Shown: positions 53,853 to 62,648 of the stretch, piece by piece | Layout of the letters: the number at the start of each line of letters is the position of its first letter | Numbering within the stretch: position 1 is the first letter of the stretch | Assembly (NCBI RefSeq): GCF_937958065.1 | Contig: NZ_CALFXI010000111.1 | Location: 1 to 64,000 of the forward strand | Origin: an uncultured Steroidobacter sp. | GTDB lineage: Bacteria > Pseudomonadota > Gammaproteobacteria > Steroidobacterales > Steroidobacteraceae | Direction of reading: 5' to 3' | Length of the DNA stretch: 64,000 nucleotides | Translations under genes and position numbers: made by a program | Notes under the pieces: generated by a model | Seen by the model: the letters and a program-made list of their open reading frames with translations, nothing else | Told to the model about the DNA's origin: nothing | Databases searched by the model: none

Positions 53853-54644
53853 TCAGAGGATCGCTTGCAGAATCGCCCGCTCGACCGGCGCATACTCGTC
53901 GTCCGCTCGTTGCAGGCAGAGGGCCTCACGCGGCAGCAGTGGAGGTTGTGCCAGGAAGCGCGGATTCTTCCCTCGATGCGGCTGGGCGGCGTGCACGATG
54001 AAGGGATGGCACAGATAAACGGTGCCTGCTTCGCCGACGGCCAATGCCTCCGGTCGATGCGCCGAGGCGGCGAAGCCGTCTGCGGCCAGTTCTCGCAGGC
54101 TCAGACCGGCATCGCCGGCCGGTGCGAGTTGTCGTGCGATGTCGATGTGCGATCCGACCCGAATACGAGTGGGCGCATCATCCTGCTCGACATCCGAAAA
54201 CAGAAACAACATCAACAGTGCGCGGCCGCGGCTGCTCACGTTCGCGCGCCATTCCATGAAATCCGGCGTGTCGTATCCGAAGCTCACGTCGACGTGCCAG
54301 CCATCGTCGCCCGGCGCCTCGGTGGAGGGAAAGCGGATCGGGAAAGTGCCGAGCGTGACACGAGGCAGCCAGCGTCCCGGCCCGACGAGCTGATCGAATG
54401 CGCGTAGCAGAATGGGCGTATTCGCAGCTTCACGGAACGGAGCGTGACCGAACTGATCGAGGCGGATCACTGGCCGGGTCCAGGTCGAGCGATCATCGGG
54501 ATCACATCCGGTGGCTCGCCACAGAATGCTGCGCGCCTGCTCGGCCGTTTCCCGGGAGAACGCGCCATCGAGGCGAACGAACCCATCGCGAATGAACGAG
54601 GCAATCTCGGCGGCACTCAACTCGGATCGGGATTCAAGGGACAT
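53853..54644 (-). CDS. Phytanoyl-CoA dioxygenase (PhyH) family protein
   Basis: A 263-residue protein of the Fe(II)/2-oxoglutarate dioxygenase class: metal motif His117-Val-Asp119 in DGWHVDVSFG and a distal histidine in CHPFIVHAAQPHRG, followed by an arginine suited to binding 2-oxoglutarate. Such enzymes hydroxylate diverse small molecules; the substrate is unknown. ATG at 54644 is chosen, with the earlier ATG at 54674 as alternative. It is divergent from the S10 peptidase gene. Confidence 0.85.
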   Translation of the reverse strand: MSLESRSELSAAEIASFIRDGFVRLDGAFSRETAEQARSILWRATGCDPDDRSTWTRPVIRLDQFGHAPFREAANTPILLRAFDQLVGPGRWLPRVTLGTFPIRFPSTEAPGDDGWHVDVSFGYDTPDFMEWRANVSSRGRALLMLFLFSDVEQDDAPTRIRVGSHIDIARQLAPAGDAGLSLRELAADGFAASAHRPEALAVGEAGTVYLCHPFIVHAAQPHRGKNPRFLAQPPLLPREALCLQRADDEYAPVERAILQAIL

Positions 54645-54769
54645 TGACGCACGGGCTCGAACGGAGTCGATCAATGGTAGCGACGAACGATCGAGCGCGC
54701 CACGACGGCTGCGTCGTGCGCAGACGCAGCTATACTTGCCGCCCCTGAATTGGACAGGTAGAGCGCACG

Positions 54770-56332
54770 ATGAAAAGTTATGGCGTCACCGCCGCCCTGG
54801 CTGCATTGATCTGGCTGACGGCACCGGTTGTATGCAAGGCCGCTGCGGAGCCCACACCGCCCGCCGAGCAGGAAACAAAAGGCGCGCAGGACCAGCAGGA
54901 GAAGCCGAAGCCCGAGGCGAAGGTGTGGAGCTCGCGCCATCAGATCAAGCTCGGCGGCAAAGCCATCGACTATGAAGCCACCACCGGCACGCTGCTCATG
55001 AAGAACGAGCGGGACGAGCCGATCGCGTTGTTTGGTTTCACCGCGTACGTTCGGCAGGGGCAGGATGCGCGCACACGCCCCATCGTATTTGCATACAACG
55101 GCGGGCCGGGCTCCGCTTCGGCGTGGCTGCACATGGGCATTCTCGGCCCGCGTCGCGCGGTCATCGAAGATCTCGCGAGCAACACGCGTGGGCCGTTCAA
55201 GCTCGTGGACAACGAGTACAGCTTCCTCGATCGTGCCGATCTGGTGCTGATCGATCCGGTCGGTACCGGCTTTTCGCGACCGGTCGGCAAGGCCGAGGGC
55301 AAGCAGTTCTGGGGCGTGGACAACGACATCAGATCGGTCTCGGATTTCATCGTGCGTTATCTCGGCGAGTACCGGCGCTGGGCCAGCCCGAAGTTCGTGC
55401 TCGGCGAAAGCTACGGCGGCATCCGCACCGGCGGCGTGACCTACGACCTGCTGACCCGGCACAACGTCGCCCTGAACGGCATCATCCTGGTGTCGCCCTA
55501 TCTCGACTTCATTGGCGGCACCGCGGGCCTGAACACCGATGCGGGTGACGCGAATTTCCTTTCGACCTATGCCGCGACGGCCTGGTATCACAAGGCGCTC
55601 AACCCGCAACCGCCGGAGCTGCTGCCGTTCCTGCGCGAAGTGGAGCAGTGGATCGACGCGGTCTATCACCCCATTCTGTACAAAGGCGCGCGAGCCACGC
55701 CGCAAGAGCGGCAGGCCGCACTCGAGGGCCTCGCGAAATACACAGGCGTCAGCGCGTCGTACTGGGATGCGGCAAACCTGCGCGTGGACGAAAACCGCTT
55801 CCTGCAAGAGCTGATGCGCGCCCAAGGCAAGACGATCGGTCGCATCGATTCACGCTTCTCCGGCGGCATGCCCAACAAGCTCGCGGAAGTCACCGCGTTC
55901 GATCCTTATGCCAGCGCCGTCGCGCCCGCCATCGTCGCCACCTACAACGCCTATGTTCGCGACGAGTTGAACGTGCGCTCGGAACAGAAATACGAGCTCT
56001 CGGCGGGTCTCTACAAGGATTGGGATCAGACCCACGTGCAACCCGATTCGAACGGTCAGAAGGTCCCGTACGCGAACGTGCTGCCCGACATTTCCTATGC
56101 GATGACCATGAACCCGAAGATGAAGGTGCTGGTGCAGACGGGCTATTTCGATCTCGCCTGTCCCTACGGCACGGTGAGGCACGCGATCGATCAGCTCAAC
56201 ATCACTCCGGAGCTGCGACGTAATGTGCGCCTGGAGCACTACGAAGCAGGCCACATGATGTACGTGCACCCGGGCTCGATGGGCAAATTCAGCGACGACA
56301 TCAAGACGTTCATCGACGAGAACGCGAAGTAG
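54770..56332 (+). CDS. Secreted S10-family serine carboxypeptidase
   Basis: A 520-residue protein with a signal peptide (cleavage near CKAAA), a Pro/Glu/Lys-rich spacer, and the S10 fold. It shows the oxyanion region FAYNGGPGSASAWLHMGILGPRR, catalytic Ser214 in GESYGG, Asp461 in GYFDLACPYG and His495 in EAGHMMYVHPG. It should remove C-terminal residues from peptides outside the inner membrane. It lies directly upstream of the glycine-riboswitch operon and is separated from it by a hairpin, so functional linkage in peptide use is plausible but not proven. Confidence 0.9.
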   Translation: MKSYGVTAALAALIWLTAPVVCKAAAEPTPPAEQETKGAQDQQEKPKPEAKVWSSRHQIKLGGKAIDYEATTGTLLMKNERDEPIALFGFTAYVRQGQDARTRPIVFAYNGGPGSASAWLHMGILGPRRAVIEDLASNTRGPFKLVDNEYSFLDRADLVLIDPVGTGFSRPVGKAEGKQFWGVDNDIRSVSDFIVRYLGEYRRWASPKFVLGESYGGIRTGGVTYDLLTRHNVALNGIILVSPYLDFIGGTAGLNTDAGDANFLSTYAATAWYHKALNPQPPELLPFLREVEQWIDAVYHPILYKGARATPQERQAALEGLAKYTGVSASYWDAANLRVDENRFLQELMRAQGKTIGRIDSRFSGGMPNKLAEVTAFDPYASAVAPAIVATYNAYVRDELNVRSEQKYELSAGLYKDWDQTHVQPDSNGQKVPYANVLPDISYAMTMNPKMKVLVQTGYFDLACPYGTVRHAIDQLNITPELRRNVRLEHYEAGHMMYVHPGSMGKFSDDIKTFIDENAK

Positions 56333-56340
56333 ACAACGGC

Positions 56341-56373
56341 GGCTCCCCGCGGACGCAATGTTTGCGGGGAGCC
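56341..56373 (+). terminator. Hairpin after the S10 peptidase gene
   Basis: GGCTCCCCGC pairs with GCGGGGAGCC (10-bp stem, 13-base loop), starting 9 bases after the stop. There is no T tract. It probably ends the peptidase transcript before the next promoter. Confidence 0.55.
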
Positions 56374-56578
56374 TGCGCCTGTCTCTGCACAGTCGAGAAG
56401 CAACTGTGCGCACACGGCGCTCTCGGGTGCAGCATCGTTGCTGCCCCGTTTTCGAGCGGCCGGCCTGACGCAGCCCGGCGCGCTTCATTCCTAACGATTT
56501 GAATTCCTCGAAGCAAAGCGCACGGCTGCAGCCGCAGCGAGCTCGCGCTTCACGGTGGTGCGCCTGCCTGAGCGCGCC

Positions 56579-56595
56579 CTGGCATACAAGATGCT
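56579..56595 (+). promoter_or_regulatory. Candidate sigma-54 promoter for the glycine-riboswitch operon
   Basis: CTGGCATACAAGATGCT matches the -24 TGGCA and -12 TGCT elements with exactly 10 bases between GG (56581-56582) and GC (56593-56594). The expected start is near 56606, about 85 bases before the first aptamer. TTATAT at 56595-56600 could alternatively be a sigma-70 -10 element, but no matching -35 is seen. Confidence 0.55.
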
Positions 56596-56689
56596 TATAT
56601 GAGCTCATGCACCCCGCGCTCTGGTCGGCGCGGCGGTTGCCTGGCAAGGAGCATCGAACCAGAACAAACATCCAGCAAACAGGTGATCG

Positions 56690-56890
56690 GGTCGGCAGGA
56701 GAGCGAGCGCTGGCGGCGACGCCGGGGCTCCGCCGAAGGAGCAATCTCCCATGAACTCTCAGGCCCAAGTACTGCGGATCCGGAATGCCGTCTGAAGAGC
56801 GGGACGCGAGCAGGCACGCGTCTCCACCGACGGGGCAAGCGCGGCGTCGAGTCGTGCGGAAACTCTCAGGTACCAGGACAGCGGGAGCGG
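56690..56890 (+). promoter_or_regulatory. Tandem glycine riboswitch
   Basis: Two consecutive aptamers. The first (about 56690-56787) has GGAGAG, CCGAAGGAGCAA and ACTCTCAGG in order. The second (about 56788-56890) has AGAGCGGGA, CACCGACGGGGCAAGC, then GAAACTCTCAGGTACC and AGGACAGCGGG, which is highly diagnostic of this class. The 5' leader runs about 57 more bases to the receptor ATG at 56948. A possible GCGGC/GCCGC stem lies in that stretch. Glycine riboswitches usually turn genes on when glycine binds and normally control glycine cleavage genes or glycine carriers. Control of an outer-membrane receptor and amidohydrolase is unusual. The ON or OFF sense here cannot be read by eye. Confidence 0.93.
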
Positions 56891-56947
56891 CGCAAACCTC
56901 TGACAACGAGGGCCGCGCTGCTTTGTCCGTGCCGAGGGAGTGGAGTC

Positions 56948-59827
56948 ATGTCGAATGTCACGTCTTGTCTCTCGCTACGTATCGCAGTTTCCAGGGGTCT
57001 CGGCGCGGCACTGACCTGCGCGTCGCTGGTTGCGCTCAATGCCGGAGCGCAGGAAACATCCGCGATGGAAGGCCCGATCGATTCAGTCACTGTCACCGGC
57101 ACTCGCATCGCGCGTGACGGCTACGATGCGCCAACGCCGGTGAGCGTGCTCGGCGCGGAGGAGATCCAGACGGCAGGCACTGCGAACGTCGCGGATTTCG
57201 TGAACACTCTGCCTTCCGTGGTCGGCAGCGCGACCGCAGCCAATTCGTCCGGCGCCTTGAGCAATGGACAAGCGGGCATCGCTGCGCTCAACCTGCGTTC
57301 ACTCGGCACGAATCGCACGCTGGTCCTGCTCGATGGCCAGCGTTCGGTGGCCTCGGCATCGACCGGTACCGTCGATATCAACACGTTTCCACAAGCGTTG
57401 ATCGAGCGGGTCGAGATCGTCACGGGCGGAGCTTCGGCGGCCTATGGATCCGATGCCGTCGGCGGCGTCGTGAACTTCATCCTCGATCGCGACTTCACCG
57501 GCGTGAAGACCGACTACGAGTATGGTGTCACGACCTACGACGACAATCCGAATCACACCTTCACGCTGGCCGCGGGCATGCCGTTCGCGGGCGGGCGGGG
57601 TCATGTGCTGTTCAGTAGCGAATACTTTACGCAGCAGGGGGTGCACACGATCGATCGCGATTGGAACGACAGCGGCGTCTTTCAAATCAACAATCCCAAC
57701 TACACCGCCAGCAACGGTCAGCCGTTTCGCCTGGTGCAGGCGGGCATCGGGCCCAGTCAGCACACGCCGGGTGGTTTGATCGTCAGTGGCCCGTTGCGCG
57801 GGACTTACTTCGGTACGATCGATCCCGCGACCGGGCGCGCCACGGTTGGGCGCCTGGCGTATGGCACGACCAGCGCCAGCAATCCGTGGATGATCGGGGG
57901 CGACTGGCAGTACACCAGTCAGGGACACCAGGGCAGCAACTCGCTCGCGCCGGACGAAGAACGACGCACGATCTTCGGTCGTGCGAGCTTCGAGCTCACG
58001 CCTGCGGTGACGGTGTTCGCGCAGGTGTCGCACAATGAGTACCAGGGGCTCAGCTACTATCAGCAGACACCCAATGTCGGGAACATCACGATCCGCGCCG
58101 ACAATGCCTATCTGCCGTCGTCCATCGTGCAACAGATCGCGCAATACAACGCGGCGAACGATCCCGACATCACCTCGTTCGTCATGGGCTCGACCAATGC
58201 CGGCATTCCAGCTGCCGGCAGCGACAACGAGCGAGAGGTGAATCGGTATCTCATCGGCGCGGACGGCGATTTCACGCTGCTCGGCCGCGATTGGCGGTGG
58301 GATGCCTATCTGCAGCGGGGTGTCGCGAAGCTCGACGAGCGGCTCATCAATACCTGGAACAACGCACGCATGGCACTGGCGCAGGATGCTGTCGTTCATC
58401 CCACGACCGGGGAGATCGTGTGCCGTTCGTCGATTGCCGATCCGGGCAACGGCTGTGTGCCGATCAATCGCATCGGCATCGGCGGCGTGACGCAAGCCGC
58501 GCTCGACTACATCATTCCCAGCAACCCGTATCGCGAGCAGGAGCTGACCCAGGACGTTGCCGCGTTCAACTTTGCCAGCAACGATATCTTCAGCACCTGG
58601 GCCGGTCCGGTGTCGCTCGCCTTTGGCGGCGAATGGCGCGAGGAGCAGATCGACGGCTTCGTCGAGCAGCAGTATCAGGCGGGCTGGCTGTATGGCAACT
58701 ATCTGGTCACCAAGGGCGACTATCACGTCACGGAGGGCTATGTGGAAACGGTGGTGCCGCTGTGGCGGGGGCTGGACTTCAACGGCGCGCTGCGCTTCAC
58801 CGATTACAGCATCTCGGGCAGTGTCGAAACCTGGAAAGCGGGCCTGACCTATCAGCCCATCCAGGACCTGAGGTTTCGCGTCACGGCTTCCAAGGACATT
58901 CGCGCACCCAATCTCAACGAGCTGTTCGCCGCGGGTACGGCGCGCACCAACACGGTCAATGTGCCGCCGACCAATCAAGCGGTGCAATTCGTACAGAAAC
59001 AGACCGGCAGTCTGGCGCTGGTGCCCGAGGAGGCCGAGTCGCTCGGCATCGGTGTGGTCGTCACGCCGTCGTTTGCGCCGGGCCTCGCGTTCTCGGTGGA
59101 CTATTTCGACATCGAGATCGAAGACGCCATCGGCACCGTCACGGCGCAGAACACAGTTGATCTATGTTTCGAGCAGAATGTGCAATCTTTCTGCAACAAC
59201 ATCAGCTACATTACGGTCGGCGACGTGCAGCAGATCTCGGAGATCCTGCTCGTGCCGTTCAACTTCGCCAGCCAGCGAACCAGGGGCCTGGACATCGAAG
59301 CCAGCTATCGGCTCGCGCTCGGGTCTGGAGAGCTGTCGTTGCGGGGACTGGCGACGCATTACCTGGAAAACGTCACCGACAATGGCATCGATTTTCCCAT
59401 CGATTATGCGGGTGTGAACCAGGGGGCCAATGCGACGCCGAGCTGGAGTTATCGCCTCAGCGCCACTTACGCCGTGGACACGCTGTCGTTCACGCTGATC
59501 GGGCGCGGTGTGAGCAGTGGCGTTTATAACAATTCATTCATCGAGTGCGTCAGCGACTGCCCGACCTCGACGGTCGAGCATCGCACGATCAACGAGAACG
59601 ATATCGGCGGCGCGTTTTATCTGGACGCGTCGGCAACCTACTCGTTCACCGTGGGGCCGGCCGAGGCCGAGGCGTTCCTCACGATCCGCAACCTGTTCGA
59701 CACCGATCCGGAACCGGTGGGCAATGGACCCGACGGCAACAATACGCCCGCCTATCCACAGACGAATCGAGTGCTGTACGACACGATGGGCCGGGTGTTC
59801 CGGCTCGGGCTGCGGCTGTCGTTCTGA
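56948..59827 (+). CDS. TonB-dependent receptor under a glycine riboswitch
   Basis: A 959-residue receptor with a signal peptide cleaved near AGA (residue 34), DSVTVTGTRIARDGYDAPTPV leading into the plug, the VTGGASAAYGSDAVGGVVNF segment, and a barrel ending LGLRLSF. It resembles the receptor at 13095. GGAG lies just before the ATG. It is the first gene after the riboswitch and is followed after 30 bases by a secreted M20 amidohydrolase. The likely substrate is therefore a peptide or N-acyl-amino acid, possibly glycine-containing (inference). Confidence 0.92.
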   Translation: MSNVTSCLSLRIAVSRGLGAALTCASLVALNAGAQETSAMEGPIDSVTVTGTRIARDGYDAPTPVSVLGAEEIQTAGTANVADFVNTLPSVVGSATAANSSGALSNGQAGIAALNLRSLGTNRTLVLLDGQRSVASASTGTVDINTFPQALIERVEIVTGGASAAYGSDAVGGVVNFILDRDFTGVKTDYEYGVTTYDDNPNHTFTLAAGMPFAGGRGHVLFSSEYFTQQGVHTIDRDWNDSGVFQINNPNYTASNGQPFRLVQAGIGPSQHTPGGLIVSGPLRGTYFGTIDPATGRATVGRLAYGTTSASNPWMIGGDWQYTSQGHQGSNSLAPDEERRTIFGRASFELTPAVTVFAQVSHNEYQGLSYYQQTPNVGNITIRADNAYLPSSIVQQIAQYNAANDPDITSFVMGSTNAGIPAAGSDNEREVNRYLIGADGDFTLLGRDWRWDAYLQRGVAKLDERLINTWNNARMALAQDAVVHPTTGEIVCRSSIADPGNGCVPINRIGIGGVTQAALDYIIPSNPYREQELTQDVAAFNFASNDIFSTWAGPVSLAFGGEWREEQIDGFVEQQYQAGWLYGNYLVTKGDYHVTEGYVETVVPLWRGLDFNGALRFTDYSISGSVETWKAGLTYQPIQDLRFRVTASKDIRAPNLNELFAAGTARTNTVNVPPTNQAVQFVQKQTGSLALVPEEAESLGIGVVVTPSFAPGLAFSVDYFDIEIEDAIGTVTAQNTVDLCFEQNVQSFCNNISYITVGDVQQISEILLVPFNFASQRTRGLDIEASYRLALGSGELSLRGLATHYLENVTDNGIDFPIDYAGVNQGANATPSWSYRLSATYAVDTLSFTLIGRGVSSGVYNNSFIECVSDCPTSTVEHRTINENDIGGAFYLDASATYSFTVGPAEAEAFLTIRNLFDTDPEPVGNGPDGNNTPAYPQTNRVLYDTMGRVFRLGLRLSF

Positions 59828-59857
59828 CAATCCAACCAAGAAGCAACGAAGATCAAC

Positions 59858-61450
59858 GTGACCAAGACGAGCATTGCAATCCTGACCGCTTTGTTCGCGC
59901 CGGCGGTGCTGGCGCAGGCGGCGCCGGAGTTGAAACAGGCGACGCTTTCGGGCGTCGACAAGCGCGCCAAGCTGGTCCAGGAGATGGTGGATTCCATCTA
60001 CAGTTTCGCCGAGCCGGGTTTCCAGGAGTTTCGCACTTCCGAATACATCACCGGCATTCTCGAAAAGAACGGCTTCAAGATCGAGCGCGGGGTGGCGGGC
60101 ATTCCCACTGCGTGGACCGCGAAATGGGGCAACTCAGGCCCGTTGATCGCTTTGGGCAGCGACATCGACGCGTTGCTCGGCCTGTCGCAGATCCCGGGTT
60201 CCCCGACGATCGCGCCGCAGGTGCCTGGTGCGCCCGGACACGGCGAAGGTCACAACTCCGGCATGCCGGCCGTCGTCGCCGCGGCGCTGTCAGTCAAGGA
60301 AGTGATGGAGAAGAACAAGATCCAGGGTCGCTTGATGATCTGGCCGGGTGTGGCCGAAGAGCTCCTCGGCAGCAAGGCGTTTTATGTGCGCGCCGGGCTG
60401 TTCAAGGACGTCGATGCATCCATCTTTACGCATGTGAGCAAGGACCTGAGCACATCGTGGGGGCCGGCCGGCAATAACGGCATGGTCTCGGTCGAGTACA
60501 CCTTCTCCGGCAAGACGGCGCATTCCGCGGGCTCGCCGTGGTCGGGGCGCAGCGCACTCGATGGCGTCGAGCTCATGAACATCGCCTGGAACATGCGGCG
60601 TGAACACCTGCCGCTCACGCAACGTTCGCACTACGTGATCACCAACGGCGGCGGTCAGCCGAACGTGGTGCCCGGCGTCGGCACCGTCTGGTATTACTTC
60701 CGCGATCAGACTTTCGCCTCGATTCGCGAGCTCTACGAGACCGGCAACACCATCTCGGAGGCGGCTGCGAAGGCGACCGGCACCACGGTCAGTCGGCGCT
60801 TGCTGGGCTATGCGGCGCCGAACTTCGGCAACAAGCCGCTCGCCGAAGCGGCGTACGAGAACATGAAGGCCATCGGCATGCCGCAATGGAGCGAGGCAGA
60901 TCAGGCGTTCGCCAGGGCGGTGCAGGAGGCCAACGGCTTCAAGGTGGAAAAGCTCGCGACCGAAGTGGCGCCGCTGCAGACGCCGGAGTCCAAGGAAAAT
61001 GCCATGCGCGGCGGTTCCGATGACATCGGCGACATCATGTGGACGGTGCCGACCATCACGATTCGCTTCCCGTCGAACATTCCCAACACCATCGGCCACA
61101 ACGTCACCGCTGCCATGGCGATGGCGACTCCGATCGCTCACAAGGGCGCGGTGACGGGGGCCAAGGCGGTGGCGCTCACCGTCATGGACATGATGACGAC
61201 CCCGGCGCTGCTGGCCAGTGCCAAGGACTACTTCAACAACGAGCAGCTCAAGGACATGAAGTACGACCCGGTGCTGGCGCCGGAAGATCAGCCCGCCATT
61301 CATCTCAACAAGGAACTGATGGAGCGGCTGCGTCCGGAGATGAGCAAGTACTACTACAACCCGAAGAAGTACAGCAGCTACCTCGAGCAGCTCGGCATCG
61401 CGTATCCGGGCACGCCGGCGAGCTCAGTGCCTGCAACCGTCTCTCCTTGA
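59858..61450 (+). CDS. Secreted M20-family amidohydrolase (AbgB-like)
   Basis: A 530-residue protein starting at GTG with a signal peptide ending LAQA (about residue 20), so it acts in the periplasm or outside. The M20D-type metal site is visible: His128 and His132 in GHGEGHN, and Glu167-Glu168 in GVAEELLG. The SVEYTFSGKTAHSAGSPWSGRSALDG dimerisation region and GGSDDIGDIMW near the C-terminus resemble AbgB, which releases p-aminobenzoate and glutamate. It should split an N-acyl-amino acid. Being co-transcribed behind a glycine riboswitch, it may release glycine (inference). The exported location differs from cytoplasmic AbgB. Confidence 0.9.
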   Translation: MTKTSIAILTALFAPAVLAQAAPELKQATLSGVDKRAKLVQEMVDSIYSFAEPGFQEFRTSEYITGILEKNGFKIERGVAGIPTAWTAKWGNSGPLIALGSDIDALLGLSQIPGSPTIAPQVPGAPGHGEGHNSGMPAVVAAALSVKEVMEKNKIQGRLMIWPGVAEELLGSKAFYVRAGLFKDVDASIFTHVSKDLSTSWGPAGNNGMVSVEYTFSGKTAHSAGSPWSGRSALDGVELMNIAWNMRREHLPLTQRSHYVITNGGGQPNVVPGVGTVWYYFRDQTFASIRELYETGNTISEAAAKATGTTVSRRLLGYAAPNFGNKPLAEAAYENMKAIGMPQWSEADQAFARAVQEANGFKVEKLATEVAPLQTPESKENAMRGGSDDIGDIMWTVPTITIRFPSNIPNTIGHNVTAAMAMATPIAHKGAVTGAKAVALTVMDMMTTPALLASAKDYFNNEQLKDMKYDPVLAPEDQPAIHLNKELMERLRPEMSKYYYNPKKYSSYLEQLGIAYPGTPASSVPATVSP

Positions 61451-61464
61451 GATGACACAAGTGG

Positions 61465-61489
61465 CGCTGGCGTCTCGATGACGCCAGCG
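61465..61489 (+). terminator. Hairpin after the M20 gene
   Basis: CGCTGGCGTC pairs with GACGCCAGCG across a 5-base loop (10-bp stem), 14 bases after the stop. There is no T tract. It likely ends the riboswitch operon before the nitronate monooxygenase gene. Confidence 0.6.
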
Positions 61490-61538
61490 TCGCTGTCCCG
61501 GCGCGCGATGTCGGTGCCGCATGCGCTACCATCGCCGC

Positions 61539-62606
61539 ATGAATGACGTTCAAGCGCTGTTGAGCCTGCTGGGCATCGAGCATCCAATCATCCAGGCGCC
61601 CATGGCGGGCGTGTCGACGCCGGCGCTGGCGGCTGCGGTTTCGAATGGCGGGGGCCTGGGCTCGCTCGGACTGGGAGCGAGCAATGTCGAGCAGTCGCGC
61701 GCGGCAATTCGGGCGACGCGAGCGCTCACTTCGCGACCCTTCAACATCAACCTGTTCTGCCATCGTCGGGCAACGGCCGACGCCGCACGCGAGGCCGCGT
61801 GGCTCGCTCATCTCGAGCCGCATTTCGCGCAGTTCGGCGCGACGCCGCCGCGGGCTTTGCGGGAGATTTACGACACCTTCGTTGACAACGAAACCATGCT
61901 GGCGATGCTGCTGGAAGAGCGACCGGCAATCGTGAGCTTTCACTTTGGGTTGCCCGCGACGGCGTGGATCAAGCAGTTTCGTGCGGCCGGAATCGTGACC
62001 CTGGCGTGCGCGACGAACTCAGAAGAAGCCGCGCTGTGTGAGCGCGCGGGTGTTCACGCGATCGTCGCTCAAGGAGTGGAGGCGGGCGGTCATCGAGGTG
62101 TGTTCGAGCCGGAGCGGGGCGACGATGGCATCGGTACATTCGCTTTGGTTCGGATGCTGGCGAAACAATGCAGTCTGCCCATCATTGCGGCGGGCGGCAT
62201 CATGGATGGGCGTGGCATCGTCGCTGCCATGGCCTTGGGTGCAGCCGGCGTGCAGATGGGCACAGCCTTCGTGCTCTGTCCGGAGTCTTCCGCGAACGCT
62301 GCCTATCGAGAGCAAATGAAGAGCGAGCGCGCGCGACACACTCGCATCACGGCCGCAATCTCCGGTCGCGGCGCCCGAGGTCTGCCGAATCGGATGTACG
62401 AGCTCCTCAAGGATGGCGCGCCTGCGTTGCCGGACTATCCGATCGCCTACGATGCCGCTAAGGCGCTGCACGCGGCCGCGAGCGCGCAGGGAAATCATGA
62501 GTTCGCAGCGTACTGGGCTGGCCAGGGTGCGCCGCTAGCCCGCGAATTGCCTGCCGCCGTGCTGTTGAGCCAGCTCGTCCAGGAGTGGCATGCAGCAAGC
62601 CGGTGA
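61539..62606 (+). CDS. Nitronate monooxygenase family flavoprotein
   Basis: A 355-residue TIM-barrel FMN protein of the 2-nitropropane dioxygenase type: IEHPIIQAPMAGVSTPALAAAVSNGGGLGSLG at the N-terminus, VAQGVEAGGHRG with the catalytic histidine region, and PIIAAGGIMDGRGIVAAMALGAAGVQMGTAF for phosphate binding. It oxidises alkyl nitronates such as propionate-3-nitronate to aldehydes and nitrite, a detoxification step. ATG at 61539 is preferred to 61521. It reads as a single gene. Confidence 0.92.
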   Translation: MNDVQALLSLLGIEHPIIQAPMAGVSTPALAAAVSNGGGLGSLGLGASNVEQSRAAIRATRALTSRPFNINLFCHRRATADAAREAAWLAHLEPHFAQFGATPPRALREIYDTFVDNETMLAMLLEERPAIVSFHFGLPATAWIKQFRAAGIVTLACATNSEEAALCERAGVHAIVAQGVEAGGHRGVFEPERGDDGIGTFALVRMLAKQCSLPIIAAGGIMDGRGIVAAMALGAAGVQMGTAFVLCPESSANAAYREQMKSERARHTRITAAISGRGARGLPNRMYELLKDGAPALPDYPIAYDAAKALHAAASAQGNHEFAAYWAGQGAPLARELPAAVLLSQLVQEWHAASR

Positions 62607-62648
62607 CGGCGTAGAATCGAACGCATTCCGATAGCGAACGAGGAATAC

